64,000 nt of DNA from Paenibacillus polymyxa (GCF_001719045.1 NZ_CP015423.1:3877501-3941500), one strand, 5' to 3'. Positions 43,691-52,852 are shown, counted from the first letter of the stretch. Program-made: numbers and translations. The notes: generated by a model from the sequence alone, not told the origin.

Positions 43691-44940
43691 AATCAAGCGT
43701 ATGGACTATGATCCATGAACTGCAAAAAGATAGTGAAGACCCGGTATGTGCTTATGTTTACGATCTGGCTGGTATTCAGGAGCAGGTCCGTCACATGCTG
43801 CACACGCTGCCTGGAGGCATACGGCTGTTCTATGCCATAAAGGCCAATCCCGATTCTCGAATTATTGAGGCTTTGCTGCCCTGGGTTCACGGGTTCGAGG
43901 TAGCTTCCATTGGCGAGTTGCTTAAGGTGAGGAGCGTAAGTAGTGAGGTTCCAATCCTGTTTGGCGGTCCGGGGAAAAAAGAGAATGAGTTGAAGCAGGC
44001 TATCGAGCATCAGGTGCGTTTTATTCATGTGGAGAGCCTGCTGGAACTGCGGCGTGTCATCGCCATTGCTACAAGGAGAGGAGAGGAAGTTCGCGTTCTG
44101 CTGCGGATCAATCTAAGAAGTAGCACATTGCCACGGACCCGGATTGTAATGGGCGGTGGTCCGAGTCCATTCGGCATGGATGAGGAGAGCGTGGAGGAAG
44201 CAGTCCGGGTCATTCGTGAGGAAGGTGCGGGTTCGGTGCGTTTATGCGGATTTCATTTTCACTCGTTATCGAACAATGTGGACGCAAGACTGCATGCCGA
44301 GATGATCGAGCTGTATTTGCAAAAGGCGGAGATGTGGCAGCAGACATATGACCTGCATCTTGAAGTAATTAACGCTGGAGGCGGGTTTGGTGTCACATAT
44401 GATGGTAGCCCCGGGTTCGATTGGTCCCTGTTCACATCCCTGATTGAGCGAAGTGAAGCTAGAGGGCGCCTTGCTTCACGCGGCATACAGTTGTATTTCG
44501 AGCCGGGTCGCATGCTTGTCGCTGACCACGGTTATTATGCGGCAGAGGTTACGGATATCAAAACATCGCATGGTCAGCATTTTGCCGTGTTAAGAGGAGG
44601 TACACATCATAATCGTCTGCCCGCATCATGGGGACACAACCATCCATTTCACATTATGTCTACGGACCGTTGGGGGCATTCGTTTGCAAGACCAGAGGTA
44701 CGGGACAACAAAGTTCACGTGGTCGGAGAACTGTGCACACCCAAGGATCGTATGCATTCAGATGCGGAAGTAGAGCGGCTACGTGTAGGCGATATTATTG
44801 TGTTCGAGAAGTCGGGAGCCTATTGCTGGACCATCTCGCATCATGATTTTCTGGGTCATCCGCACCCGGCATTCCATTATTTGACGGAGGACGACAACCA
44901 TGTCAACAGTGATGAAGCGTGCCAGTCTGCAAGACGCTGA
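43687..44940 (+). CDS. PLP-dependent decarboxylase (SbnH-like)
   Basis: A 417-aa fold-type-III decarboxylase related to diaminopimelate and ornithine decarboxylases. PLP Lys52 lies in LFYAIKANPDS; the glycine-rich phosphate loop is INAGGGFGVTYDG; the active-site cysteine region is VVGELCTPKDRM. SbnH decarboxylates the citryl-diaminopropionate intermediate of staphyloferrin B, and the same step is likely here. It overlaps the following gene by 41 nt. Confidence 0.9.
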   Translation: MKSSVWTMIHELQKDSEDPVCAYVYDLAGIQEQVRHMLHTLPGGIRLFYAIKANPDSRIIEALLPWVHGFEVASIGELLKVRSVSSEVPILFGGPGKKENELKQAIEHQVRFIHVESLLELRRVIAIATRRGEEVRVLLRINLRSSTLPRTRIVMGGGPSPFGMDEESVEEAVRVIREEGAGSVRLCGFHFHSLSNNVDARLHAEMIELYLQKAEMWQQTYDLHLEVINAGGGFGVTYDGSPGFDWSLFTSLIERSEARGRLASRGIQLYFEPGRMLVADHGYYAAEVTDIKTSHGQHFAVLRGGTHHNRLPASWGHNHPFHIMSTDRWGHSFARPEVRDNKVHVVGELCTPKDRMHSDAEVERLRVGDIIVFEKSGAYCWTISHHDFLGHPHPAFHYLTEDDNHVNSDEACQSARR

Positions 44941-46822
44941 GCGCCGGATTATGGAGGATCTGATCAATGCATTTCTGACCGAGCAATTGCTTCCGCTGGA
45001 AGGGCATCCGTTCATTGAACTCTCTACTTCACCAGAACCGTTCCGCCGAATGTTTCTGGGGGATGGTAATGGAGGTCCTCCGCAGAGCGGACGAGGAATA
45101 GCTGACGGACTCGACGGCAATGTCGCAGGCAAGGATAAGCAGGATGAGAATGGAACAGGTAGGCATAGTGGACAGCTTATGTTGCATCTGAAAGGGATTT
45201 TGTTTCTGGTGGAAGCAGGAAAAAGGCAGGGATATCAATGGGTACAAGGTTCACCTGTCTATGGAGAGACACCGGATGGAGGCTGGAAGCTCCTTGAATC
45301 TCCAGCAGTCGTAGGACAGGGTGTGCTTCGGATGACGCTTTCCGATGAAGCATACGCGCATCCCGGGGTTGCGGAATTCTTGACAGGCGTGGAAATAGCC
45401 ACCGAGCAATTGGCACTGGGACTCCAGCAAGTGCAAGGGCTGGGAGAACAAGTTCCGTTCATTGCCTACGATTGGTTTATCAAGGGAGAGCAGGTTGCAG
45501 CGCTACGAGATCGTCCATTTCACCCCACCTCTAAGGCCAAGGTGGGATTCACAGAAGCGGATGTGGCCCGGTATGCAGCGGAATTCAGGAAGGAGATCCC
45601 GCTGCGATGGGTGGCGGTGCGTTGGGATGCCGTACAACAGGGATGTGGGGAAGGGCTGTCCACACTGGATGTACTGGATGAAGAACAGCGGAGCAGGCTG
45701 GAAGCAGAATTGGCCCGGAAAGGCCTGAATCTGCAAGAATACATGCCCATGCCAGTACATCCATGGCAGATGGAGCATATCATCTTGCCGCGTTTTACTG
45801 GAGAGATCGCGGACGGCACCATCATTGTACTGGATATCGAATTGGGAGAGGTGCAGGCGACATCGTCCCTGCGCTCGATGGCTCCGATGGAGGAATCCAC
45901 ACAGATGCTCAAGCTTCCGGTCAGTGTGTTGTCTCTCGGGGCCGCCCGCTATCTCCCGGTGGTGAAGCTGCTGAATGGTTTGGCTGGGGAGAAGATATTA
46001 CGACAGGCGGTGGCCTGTGATGAATCGCTCACAGGTAAAGTGTGGCTCTGCGAGGAACGGAACTGGTGGGGATACATGCCGGAATCCATGGGATTGTTCG
46101 ATGATCATCCTCGCCATCTGGCCGCCCAGATTCGCATCTATCCGCCAATGTTGCTGGAAGAAGGTGTGCAGGTCATTCCCATGGCTGCGCTTGGGGTGAC
46201 GCTGGAAGGTCGCCATATGTTATCCGACCTGCTGGGCAGAGCGTTAACCAGTGAAGAGGTTATAGGGTTCTACACCGATCTAACGGCGTTATTCTATGAT
46301 GTGGTGATGCGGTTGTTCAAGGTAGGTGTTGTACCCGAAATTCACGGTCAGAACTGCTGCGTGGTCCTGCGGGACGGACAGGTGAACGGCCTGTTATTCC
46401 GTGACCACGATTCCGTACGTTTGCATCAGCCGTATCTGGACAAACACGGCATTGCGGACCCGGGTTATCATATTCGGCCAGGATACTCGAACAGCTTGTA
46501 TAATGAGACGATCCGCAAGCTGATCTTCTACGTGCAGTCGCTGGGCACGCAGGTAAACCTGGCTGCGATTATGGAAGCGCTAAGCGAGGTGTATCCTATC
46601 CCGGAAGCGAAGTTATGGGATATTACCGAGCAGGCGTGGAAGGAAGCGCTACGGGTGGTGCCGCTTCCCGAAGCTGACCGGGCCGAGCTGTTCCAAGCGG
46701 TATTCGAGAGCAGGGAATGGCCGGTGAAGCTCATTGTGCGTCCGCTGCTGGAAGCGGACGGGGTGCCTGGGGCGATGCCATCGGGCAAAGGCACAGGGCA
46801 TAATCCTTTTTACAAAGGATAG
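44900..46822 (+). CDS. IucA/IucC family NIS siderophore synthetase (third; SbnC-like role)
   Basis: A 640-aa synthetase, longer than the other two. Residues about 50-85 are a Gly/Asp-rich insertion (GDGNGGPPQSGRG) not seen in its neighbours. Signatures are PVHPWQMEHIIL, SSLRSMAPMEESTQMLKLPV, PEIHGQNCCVVL and LFRDHDSVRL. It probably does the final coupling. In sbn the third synthetase (SbnC) lies before the exporter; here it has moved to the end. ATG 44900 follows ACGGAGGACGACAACC inside the preceding gene. A terminator follows at 46867. Confidence 0.88.
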   Translation: MSTVMKRASLQDAERRIMEDLINAFLTEQLLPLEGHPFIELSTSPEPFRRMFLGDGNGGPPQSGRGIADGLDGNVAGKDKQDENGTGRHSGQLMLHLKGILFLVEAGKRQGYQWVQGSPVYGETPDGGWKLLESPAVVGQGVLRMTLSDEAYAHPGVAEFLTGVEIATEQLALGLQQVQGLGEQVPFIAYDWFIKGEQVAALRDRPFHPTSKAKVGFTEADVARYAAEFRKEIPLRWVAVRWDAVQQGCGEGLSTLDVLDEEQRSRLEAELARKGLNLQEYMPMPVHPWQMEHIILPRFTGEIADGTIIVLDIELGEVQATSSLRSMAPMEESTQMLKLPVSVLSLGAARYLPVVKLLNGLAGEKILRQAVACDESLTGKVWLCEERNWWGYMPESMGLFDDHPRHLAAQIRIYPPMLLEEGVQVIPMAALGVTLEGRHMLSDLLGRALTSEEVIGFYTDLTALFYDVVMRLFKVGVVPEIHGQNCCVVLRDGQVNGLLFRDHDSVRLHQPYLDKHGIADPGYHIRPGYSNSLYNETIRKLIFYVQSLGTQVNLAAIMEALSEVYPIPEAKLWDITEQAWKEALRVVPLPEADRAELFQAVFESREWPVKLIVRPLLEADGVPGAMPSGKGTGHNPFYKG

Positions 46823-46866
46823 AGTTGTGGCTAGAATGTTAGTTTAGATAGGGTGGGCGATGACGG

Positions 46867-46898
46867 AGGTGACCCGGTGTAATCGGGTTGCCTTTTTT
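46867..46898 (+). terminator. Terminator of the siderophore operon
   Basis: GGTGACCCG / CGGGTTGCC 9-bp stem, 7-nt loop, T6. Confidence 0.85.
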
Positions 46899-47040
46899 AG
46901 GTAAGAGTTCATTGATAGCAGTGAGTGCAGTCACATAGACACATACAAAAACATGACTATAATGAACACATAGTTAAAATTTAGTCTTTATGGAGCTGAC
47001 GGCTCCAAACATCTCACTTACAAAGGAGAGAATTCATCTC

Positions 47041-47382
47041 ATGAGCATACATTTAGAATTGGATTCCTTGTCCGTTGAAAGGCTAGAAATGGCCCTTTCA
47101 GGACGACCGGGAATGTTCAAGTTGTTTTATGACACCGAGGATTGCGGATGCAATGGCGTACTTGTCATCTTGGTTGTCACTACGCCGAATGCAACTGATA
47201 AAGTAGTTCAGTCTGAGCCTTATTCTTTTTGGGTAGATCGCCAGCAGGAGCAGCAGTTCGATAGCAGAATGCGGCTTGAGGCAGACCCTAGTTACCCGTC
47301 ATTCAAGCTAAGCAGTGATGCCGGTATATTTAGTAGCAACATTAGAATTAAAGATGTCCGCATAAAATCGTCTGAGGAGTGA
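47041..47382 (+). CDS. HesB/IscA-fold protein, YqkB-like
   Basis: A 113-aa protein of the iron-sulfur cluster biosynthesis (Fe-S_biosyn) family. It shows the central DTEDCGCNGVLVILVV strand with a DCGC cysteine pair and a late FKLSSDAGIFSSNIRI. It lacks the C-terminal CxC of true A-type carriers, which fits the YqkB subgroup whose exact function is unknown. ATG 47041 has AAAGGAGA upstream; the longer frame from 46990 has none. Its position after an iron operon may be incidental. Confidence 0.75.
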   Translation: MSIHLELDSLSVERLEMALSGRPGMFKLFYDTEDCGCNGVLVILVVTTPNATDKVVQSEPYSFWVDRQQEQQFDSRMRLEADPSYPSFKLSSDAGIFSSNIRIKDVRIKSSEE

Positions 47383-47445
47383 TATGGAATGGAAAAGGAT
47401 AATAGCGATGGGTAAACCATCCATTCAGAACTAGCACCAAACTCC

Positions 47446-47493
47446 AAAAGACGAACCTGATCCAGCCCAATTGGAAGAGGTTCGTCTTTTGCG
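47446..47493 (+). terminator. Terminator after the YqkB-like gene
   Basis: AAAAGACGAACCT / AGGTTCGTCTTTT 13-bp perfect stem with a 19-nt loop, then GCG; the T run is part of the stem. Works in either direction. Confidence 0.75.
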
Positions 47494-47591
47494 TTATATA
47501 CAATTCGTTCCTCAAAAAAACGAAGTGTTTAGTGGGCTGCTCTGAAGTGGTACAATAACCTTTATGATAATCGGAGAAGGACGTTGAGAAG

Positions 47592-48149
47592 ATGAAAAAC
47601 TTGCTCGTTTCGGGCTATCGTGCCCATGAGCTGAATATTTTCAGTCAGAAGCACGAAGGCATTCCATATATTAAAAAGGCGATTGCAGGCAGGCTTATTC
47701 CCCTGATTGAAGAAGGGCTGGAATGGGTGATTACCCCCGGTCAATACGGGGTGGATTTGTGGGCCTGTGAGGTCGTTACTGCACTAAAACAGCAATATCC
47801 CCACCTGAAATGCTCTATTATGATGGCTTATCAAAATATGGAAGAGAAATGGAAAGAGGACAAAAAGGAATATTTTCAGCAGATTTGTGCCGAAGTTGAC
47901 TATGTGGGAGTAGTTAGTCGTCAGCCCTATCAGGGAATATGGCAACTCAAGGCACGGGATGAACTCCTTTTCCGCAAAACAGACGGTTTATTGCTTGTTT
48001 ACGATGAGGATGCCGGAGAGGGCAGCCCACGTTTTATGAAGGAACTTGCATTGAAAAAACAACAGGCAGAGGACTATCAGTATATCAGCATCAGCTCGGA
48101 GGATATCCAGAGTATCGCGGATGAAGAAAGATTATTCATGGACCTCTGA
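47592..48149 (+). CDS. ypsA: YpsA (DUF1273, SLOG superfamily)
   Basis: A 185-aa protein with the YpsA pattern: GYRAHELNIF at the N-terminus, EEGLEWVITPGQYGVDLWA, and LLLVYDEDAGEGSPRFM. The fold belongs to the SLOG nucleotide-derivative binding superfamily. In Bacillus subtilis YpsA affects cell division and oxidative stress response. RBS GGAGAAGGACGTTGAGAAG. A short GGACG/CGTCC hairpin follows near 48185. Confidence 0.9.
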   Translation: MKNLLVSGYRAHELNIFSQKHEGIPYIKKAIAGRLIPLIEEGLEWVITPGQYGVDLWACEVVTALKQQYPHLKCSIMMAYQNMEEKWKEDKKEYFQQICAEVDYVGVVSRQPYQGIWQLKARDELLFRKTDGLLLVYDEDAGEGSPRFMKELALKKQQAEDYQYISISSEDIQSIADEERLFMDL

Positions 48150-48209
48150 TTTTTAAAGCATTAGCCCGGATTTTTGAACAAAAAGGACGTGCTCGTCCCT
48201 TTACATCAA

Positions 48210-48223
48210 TGTAAGCGCTATCA
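48210..48223 (+). promoter_or_regulatory. cre site (CcpA) upstream of the pectin lyase gene
   Basis: TGTAAGCGCTATCA matches the cre consensus TGWAANCGNTNWCA at every fixed position. It lies about 90 bp before the rhamnogalacturonan lyase gene, so carbon catabolite repression is expected. Confidence 0.8.
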
Positions 48224-48306
48224 TAAAATTTAAACAACAATAACTTATCAGTCACATAAAATAAATTTATTGAAAATACAAACCATGAAAGGAGCTAATG
48301 ATTCAG

Positions 48307-50172
48307 ATGAACAAAAGGTTTCGGTATACTGCGTTGCTCTGTCTCGGTGTTATGTTGAGTGGAGTGGTCACCCCGATGGATAGCCAGGTCTCTGCTGCCT
48401 CTACGAGGCAAATGGAAAAGCTGAACCGTGGAGCCGTCGCTGTTAAGGTGCGTGAGGGTGTACTGGTGAGCTGGCGCTTGCTGGGCACGGAAGCGGATTC
48501 GGTCGGCTTTAATTTGTACAGAGGGACAAGCAAGGTGAACGATGCGCCGATTACATCGAGAACCAACTTTTTGGACAAGGCAGGTACGACCTCATCTTCG
48601 TATATCGTTCGTGCCGTGGTCAATGGAGCAGAGCAGGCCGCTTCTCCTGCGGTGAAGGTATGGAACAACAACTATCTGGATGTTCCGATCCAGCAGCCCG
48701 CGGGAGGCACAACCCCGGATAATGTGAACTACACGTACCACGCCAATGATGCCAGCGTAGGGGATCTCGATGGAGATGGCGAGTATGAGATTGTGTTAAA
48801 ATGGGACCCTTCCAATGCCAAGGATAATTCGCAATCCGGTTATACAGGAAATGTATTTTTGGATGGCTACGAGCTGGATGGAACACGCAAATGGCGGATC
48901 GACCTGGGACGGAACATACGGGCTGGAGCCCACTACACGCAATTTCTCGTTTATGATTTTGATGGAGATGGCAAAGCAGAGATCGTATGCAAAACAGCAG
49001 ACGGCACGTTAGATGGTACAGGTGTAAAGATTGGGGACGCTTCGGCTGATCATCGAAACACGAGCGGATATATTTTAAAAGGTTCCGAGTTTCTAACTGT
49101 GTTCTCAGGTGATACAGGCAAGGCTCTTAGTACGATTGACTATGTGCCACCGCGCGGAACGGTATCGAGCTGGGGAGACAATTATGGTAACCGTGTAGAT
49201 CGTTTTCTTGCCGGGGTTGCTTATCTGGATGGCGTGAGACCCAGCATTGTGATGGCACGTGGTTATTACACCCGCACCGTTCTGGTCGCATATGATTGGC
49301 GGAACGGCAACCTGAGCCGACGCTGGACCTTTGACAGCAACAGCTCCACCAATGCTGGAACGGCTGGACAGGGGAACCACAGTTTGAGCGTGGCGGATGT
49401 GGATGGAGATGATAAGGATGAGATCGTGTATGGCTCGCTGGTTGTAGACGATAACGGAGCGAAGCTGGCTAACACGGGGATGGGGCATGGAGATGCACTT
49501 CATGTTGGCGATCTGGACCCCGACCGTTCAGGTTATGAAGTGTTCAAGGTGAACGAGGACAAAAATGCCACCTACGGAGCTGCCATGTACGACCCGCGTA
49601 ATGGAAATATTTTATGGGGCGTAAATACAGGCAAGGATACCGGAAGAGGCATGTCGGCAGACATTGACCCGCGGACTAAAGGGAACGAGCAGTGGGCACC
49701 GGGTATTGGTTTGCGTTCAGCCAAGGGACAGCTCATTACCAACACGCTACCGTCATCCATTAATTTTGGCATCTGGTGGGATGGGGATCTCCTCCGTGAA
49801 CTGCTGGATCATACCTCATCAAGCGCTGGAAAAATAGACAAGTGGAACTATACGAACTCGACTACTTCCAACTTGCTTACGGCAACAGGAACGAGTTCCA
49901 ATAACGGAACCAAAGGAACGCCGTCCTTGCAGGCCGATCTGTTCGGTGACTGGCGTGAGGAAGTCATTTGGCGCAAAAGTGATAATTCGGCGCTGCGTAT
50001 CTACACAACACCATACGAGTCAGAACACCGATTCTACACGCTTATGCATGATCCAGTGTATCGCCTGAGTGTTGTCTGGCAGAACGTAGCTTATAATCAG
50101 CCGCCGCACACCGGGTTTTATCTGGGAGAAGGGATGTTCAAGCCCCAGCAGCCGAATATATATACTCCTTGA
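48307..50172 (+). CDS. Secreted rhamnogalacturonan endolyase (PL11)
   Basis: A 621-aa exported polysaccharide lyase of family 11, which cleaves the rhamnogalacturonan-I backbone of pectin by beta-elimination (YesW/YesX relatives). The signal peptide (RYTALLCLGVMLSG) ends near SAAST. The catalytic eight-bladed beta-propeller is rich in calcium-binding DGDG loops: VGDLDGDGEYEIVLKW, VYDFDGDGKAEIVCKTAD and VADVDGDDKDEIVYG. WWDGDLLRELLDH is the family landmark near residue 495. ATG 48307 is preferred; ATG 48298 is only three nt from AAAGGAG. Preceded by a cre site. Confidence 0.92.
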   Translation: MNKRFRYTALLCLGVMLSGVVTPMDSQVSAASTRQMEKLNRGAVAVKVREGVLVSWRLLGTEADSVGFNLYRGTSKVNDAPITSRTNFLDKAGTTSSSYIVRAVVNGAEQAASPAVKVWNNNYLDVPIQQPAGGTTPDNVNYTYHANDASVGDLDGDGEYEIVLKWDPSNAKDNSQSGYTGNVFLDGYELDGTRKWRIDLGRNIRAGAHYTQFLVYDFDGDGKAEIVCKTADGTLDGTGVKIGDASADHRNTSGYILKGSEFLTVFSGDTGKALSTIDYVPPRGTVSSWGDNYGNRVDRFLAGVAYLDGVRPSIVMARGYYTRTVLVAYDWRNGNLSRRWTFDSNSSTNAGTAGQGNHSLSVADVDGDDKDEIVYGSLVVDDNGAKLANTGMGHGDALHVGDLDPDRSGYEVFKVNEDKNATYGAAMYDPRNGNILWGVNTGKDTGRGMSADIDPRTKGNEQWAPGIGLRSAKGQLITNTLPSSINFGIWWDGDLLRELLDHTSSSAGKIDKWNYTNSTTSNLLTATGTSSNNGTKGTPSLQADLFGDWREEVIWRKSDNSALRIYTTPYESEHRFYTLMHDPVYRLSVVWQNVAYNQPPHTGFYLGEGMFKPQQPNIYTP

Positions 50173-50220
50173 TATGTCGTTCGGTAGTGGTCTGAAAGCA
50201 GGTAGAATGAACAAGAACAG

Positions 50221-50253
50221 AGAGGGCTCCAAGCTAATTGGAGCTCTTTTTGT
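50221..50253 (+). terminator. Terminator after the lyase gene
   Basis: AGAGGGCTCCA / TGGAGCTCTT stem with one bulge, T5. Confidence 0.8.
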
Positions 50254-50347
50254 CATGACAGCCCACAAGATAACGTATGATTTCCATAAAAATGGGAACA
50301 TTAGTTCTTATTGGTGGAACATATGTATGAAAAAGGAGGCGGAATCG

Positions 50348-50581
50348 GTGAGTTCTTTAACGACTGAAGCCATGATCGAGCTCGTAACTAATGTCGGATT
50401 CCCTGCTGCATTAAGTCTAATTCTGTTAAAATACATTCTCGTCACTTTGAGTCGCAGATTGGAGGAGCTGGACCGATCTGTTAAGCAAATGTCGCTATCC
50501 TTGGAAGAGATGGAGGCAAAGCAGTTGAAACAGTCAGAACAACCGTCCCCGGCAAATACGGACAAACTTCGTGCAGAATGA
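50348..50581 (+). CDS. YvrJ family small membrane protein
   Basis: A 77-aa protein with an N-terminal hydrophobic helix (NVGFPAALSLILLKYILVTL) followed by a charged coiled-coil tail (RRLEELDRSVKQMSLSLEEM). The order matches the YvrJ family (NVGFPxxxSxYLL then LExL). GTG 50348 has AAAGGAGG eight nt upstream, which decides the start against the longer frame from 50174. Function unknown. Confidence 0.75.
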   Translation: MSSLTTEAMIELVTNVGFPAALSLILLKYILVTLSRRLEELDRSVKQMSLSLEEMEAKQLKQSEQPSPANTDKLRAE

Positions 50582-50686
50582 ACAAAAAAAGGCAAATAGA
50601 AACAATTTAGCAACCCAATCGAGAAGCGAAATTCTTATAATAGAAACGTGTGCAGTTTATGCAGACATATGATTATGGAGGTGTAT

Positions 50687-51562
50687 ATGAGTATGAAAAT
50701 AAATACGAAGCTATCCGCGCTATGCATTGCGGCCACACTTATGAGCGTGGCGCAGGCCGCCGCTGCCGCGTCCGCCGTGACTGCTCCAGCGAAAGCGACG
50801 CAACCGAGCGTGGCCAGTCCGGCCGCATCCGTCCCAGCTCAGGTGCCAGCACCCGTAGCGTCTGCGCCGGCTACGACGCCAGCCCCGGCGCAAGCGCCGT
50901 CGGTTCCAGCCACCTCGACCCCGGCCGCAGCCGCAGGTTCTGCCAAAGCCGCTACACCCGCAGCTCCGTCTGCACCAGCACAGCGTCCATCCACATCGGT
51001 AGCGCCAGCGGCTGCTCCGTCCGTACCGTCGACTGTGAAGCCGTCTAAGCCGCAACAGCCGTCCACTTCGGCGCCAGCAGCCGCGGCTTCCAGCGTGAAA
51101 CCGACGCAGCTGGACAAGCTGAATCACGAGAGTGCGGTTCCGCTTGTGCTGGAGGCGCAGTCTCGTTATCAGTATGCGATCAGTGGTGGCAGCCCGGTGG
51201 GTGAGGCGTTCCAGTTGAACGGTAAAAGCTACCGCTATCTGTCCGAGGATATCGGCACGAAGACCAAGCTGATCAACTATTTGACGCAGGCCTATACCAA
51301 ACAGGCCAGTGAGCAATTTGTCGGCAAATTTTTCGTTGAAGTCAACGGCAGACTAGCTCAGTTGAACGCAGATGGCGGAAATTTGCTAGAGTTCAGCCGG
51401 GCTACGGCGAAAATGGTAACCATGACTCCGGTGAAGCGCAGCTACCTGCTGACCGTGCCTTATCCGGCAGAAACCAAGCAGGCGAATGCGAAAATCACCG
51501 TGAATTTTGAAAAGGTCGGCAGCTACTGGAGAATCAGCTCCGCGCCGCATGTCATTTTCTAA
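50687..51562 (+). CDS. Secreted Ala/Pro-rich protein with IseA-like C-terminal domain
   Basis: A 291-aa exported protein. The signal peptide (KLSALCIAATLMSVAQAAAA) is followed by a low-complexity Ala/Pro/Ser region (about 30-145) and a C-terminal domain of about 145 aa. The domain reads LNGKSYRYLSEDIGTKTKLI then YLTQAYTKQASEQF and resembles IseA (YoeB), an inhibitor of cell-wall DL-endopeptidases. The Pro/Ala spacer would hold the inhibitor in the wall. The segment is unusually GC-rich, which creates long antisense open frames. ATG 50687 after GGAGG; ATG 50693 is possible. Confidence 0.65.
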   Translation: MSMKINTKLSALCIAATLMSVAQAAAAASAVTAPAKATQPSVASPAASVPAQVPAPVASAPATTPAPAQAPSVPATSTPAAAAGSAKAATPAAPSAPAQRPSTSVAPAAAPSVPSTVKPSKPQQPSTSAPAAAASSVKPTQLDKLNHESAVPLVLEAQSRYQYAISGGSPVGEAFQLNGKSYRYLSEDIGTKTKLINYLTQAYTKQASEQFVGKFFVEVNGRLAQLNADGGNLLEFSRATAKMVTMTPVKRSYLLTVPYPAETKQANAKITVNFEKVGSYWRISSAPHVIF

Positions 51563-51652
51563 ATTAAGATTTTGCAACAAGCTTCATATGGGGTAAAGTG
51601 ATGTTAAGGCTTGTTTCGTAAGCCCCAATTCAATGCAGGGGAGTGCTGTGCA

Positions 51653-51898
51653 ATGATGACACCCATCAAGGTAAAAGACGTTAAGGATATTGAAAAAATC
51701 AATCAAATCGTTTCGAATTATACCTATGATATCTGGATTCATGGCAAAAGCGGCATGGCAGATGCCAAATCCATTTTAGGCATGTATGTGCTGAAGCTGG
51801 ATGAACCGCTAACTCTGGTTGTACCTGACAATGTTAATCCCAAGAAGCTGTTCAAGGAGTTGGAGGAATTTATCCATTTTCCTGCTCAAGAAGGATAA
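51653..51898 (+). CDS. HPr-like domain protein lacking the catalytic histidine
   Basis: An 81-aa protein matching the C-terminal two thirds of HPr: WIHGKSGMADAKSILGMYVL corresponds to the KSIMGV region with regulatory serine (Ser40), and ends ELEEFI. The HARPA active-site segment around His15 is missing; residues 5-22 are a lysine- and isoleucine-rich replacement. Like Crh it cannot carry PTS phosphotransfer and may serve regulation. Start ATG 51653 after GGGGAG. Confidence 0.7.
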   Translation: MMTPIKVKDVKDIEKINQIVSNYTYDIWIHGKSGMADAKSILGMYVLKLDEPLTLVVPDNVNPKKLFKELEEFIHFPAQEG

Positions 51899-51936
51899 GA
51901 GGCAAGAAAGCACCTGCTCTATTACTAAAATAACGC

Positions 51937-51976
51937 AAAGAAGCCGTGGAACCTAAGTCCCACGGCTTCTTTTTTT
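51937..51976. terminator. Bidirectional terminator
   Basis: AAAGAAGCCGTGG / CCACGGCTTCTTT 13-bp perfect stem, T-rich on both strands, between convergent genes. Confidence 0.9.
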
Positions 51977-52763
51977 AGTGTTCTTTCTCGTCCAAAAACG
52001 GGAGATTCACCGAATAGTACATAACCCCCATAAGCAGCACGCCGCCAACCAGATTTCCGAGCGTGACCGGAACGAGATTATGGATCACGCCAGCGACAGA
52101 AACCGTACCCGGATGATCCAGCACGAGCGCAATGGCGAAAGTACACATATTAGCCACACTATGCTCATATCCCGAAATGAAAAAGCAGAACACAAACAGC
52201 ATCATGGCAAACATCTTTGCGCCATTTTCCTTCATAAACATTGGAACAAAAAAGGCAAGACATACCAGCCAATTACACAAAATAGCTCGGAAGAATAGCT
52301 GCATTGCAGGCGCTTCCATTTTATGCTCAACCACGCTCAGTAGAAAGCTGTTCACGCTGGAGGAGTCAAACAGCCCGGTCAAGTAAATAAGGAGCGCAAA
52401 TACCCCCGCACCCAGCAAATTACCGCCATAGCTGGCAGCCCATAATCGAAGCACCTGCCCCCAGCGCAGCTTTTTACGGAGCGCAGCATAAGTGTAATAG
52501 AAGGTGTTACCTGTAAACAAATCCCCGCCGCCGTAAGCGATCAGAATGATGGCCGCTCCGAACGTGAGTGCCGCCATGGGATAAGTGAATGGAGAATGCT
52601 CCATGTAAAAAAAGTTGCCCGTCTTGAAGGCTACAATAACGCCGAACCCGATGAACATACTCGCCAGCATGGAACGTGCCAAATACCGGAGTAGGCTCTG
52701 CTTGTAAATTTTGTACTTCTTCATGGCTAGCTGTTCGACATTGCGTAAGCCTTCCGTCTCCAT
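51975..52763 (-). CDS. Formate/nitrite transporter family channel
   Basis: A 262-aa membrane protein with six helices and FNT pore landmarks (GGGDLFTGNTFYYTYA, AILCNWLVCLAFFVP and FISGYEHSVANM, the last with the central pore His). It passes formate, nitrite or another monovalent acid. ATG 52763 is 12 nt after AGGAGG; a TTG directly behind that site is rejected. Monocistronic. Confidence 0.9.
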   Translation of the reverse strand: METEGLRNVEQLAMKKYKIYKQSLLRYLARSMLASMFIGFGVIVAFKTGNFFYMEHSPFTYPMAALTFGAAIILIAYGGGDLFTGNTFYYTYAALRKKLRWGQVLRLWAASYGGNLLGAGVFALLIYLTGLFDSSSVNSFLLSVVEHKMEAPAMQLFFRAILCNWLVCLAFFVPMFMKENGAKMFAMMLFVFCFFISGYEHSVANMCTFAIALVLDHPGTVSVAGVIHNLVPVTLGNLVGGVLLMGVMYYSVNLPFLDEKEH

Positions 52764-52852
52764 ATTTAAGGACAACCTCCTATTTTCTCATATGTAAGTC
52801 TTTAAACAGACTTTATTTTTTCCGAAACATGTCCAGTCTATCAGCAATCCTG

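Noticed and set aside
50720..51316. 198-aa Arg/Gly/Trp-rich minus-strand frame
   Set aside because: Complement of the Ala/Pro low-complexity region of the IseA-like gene; composition artefact.
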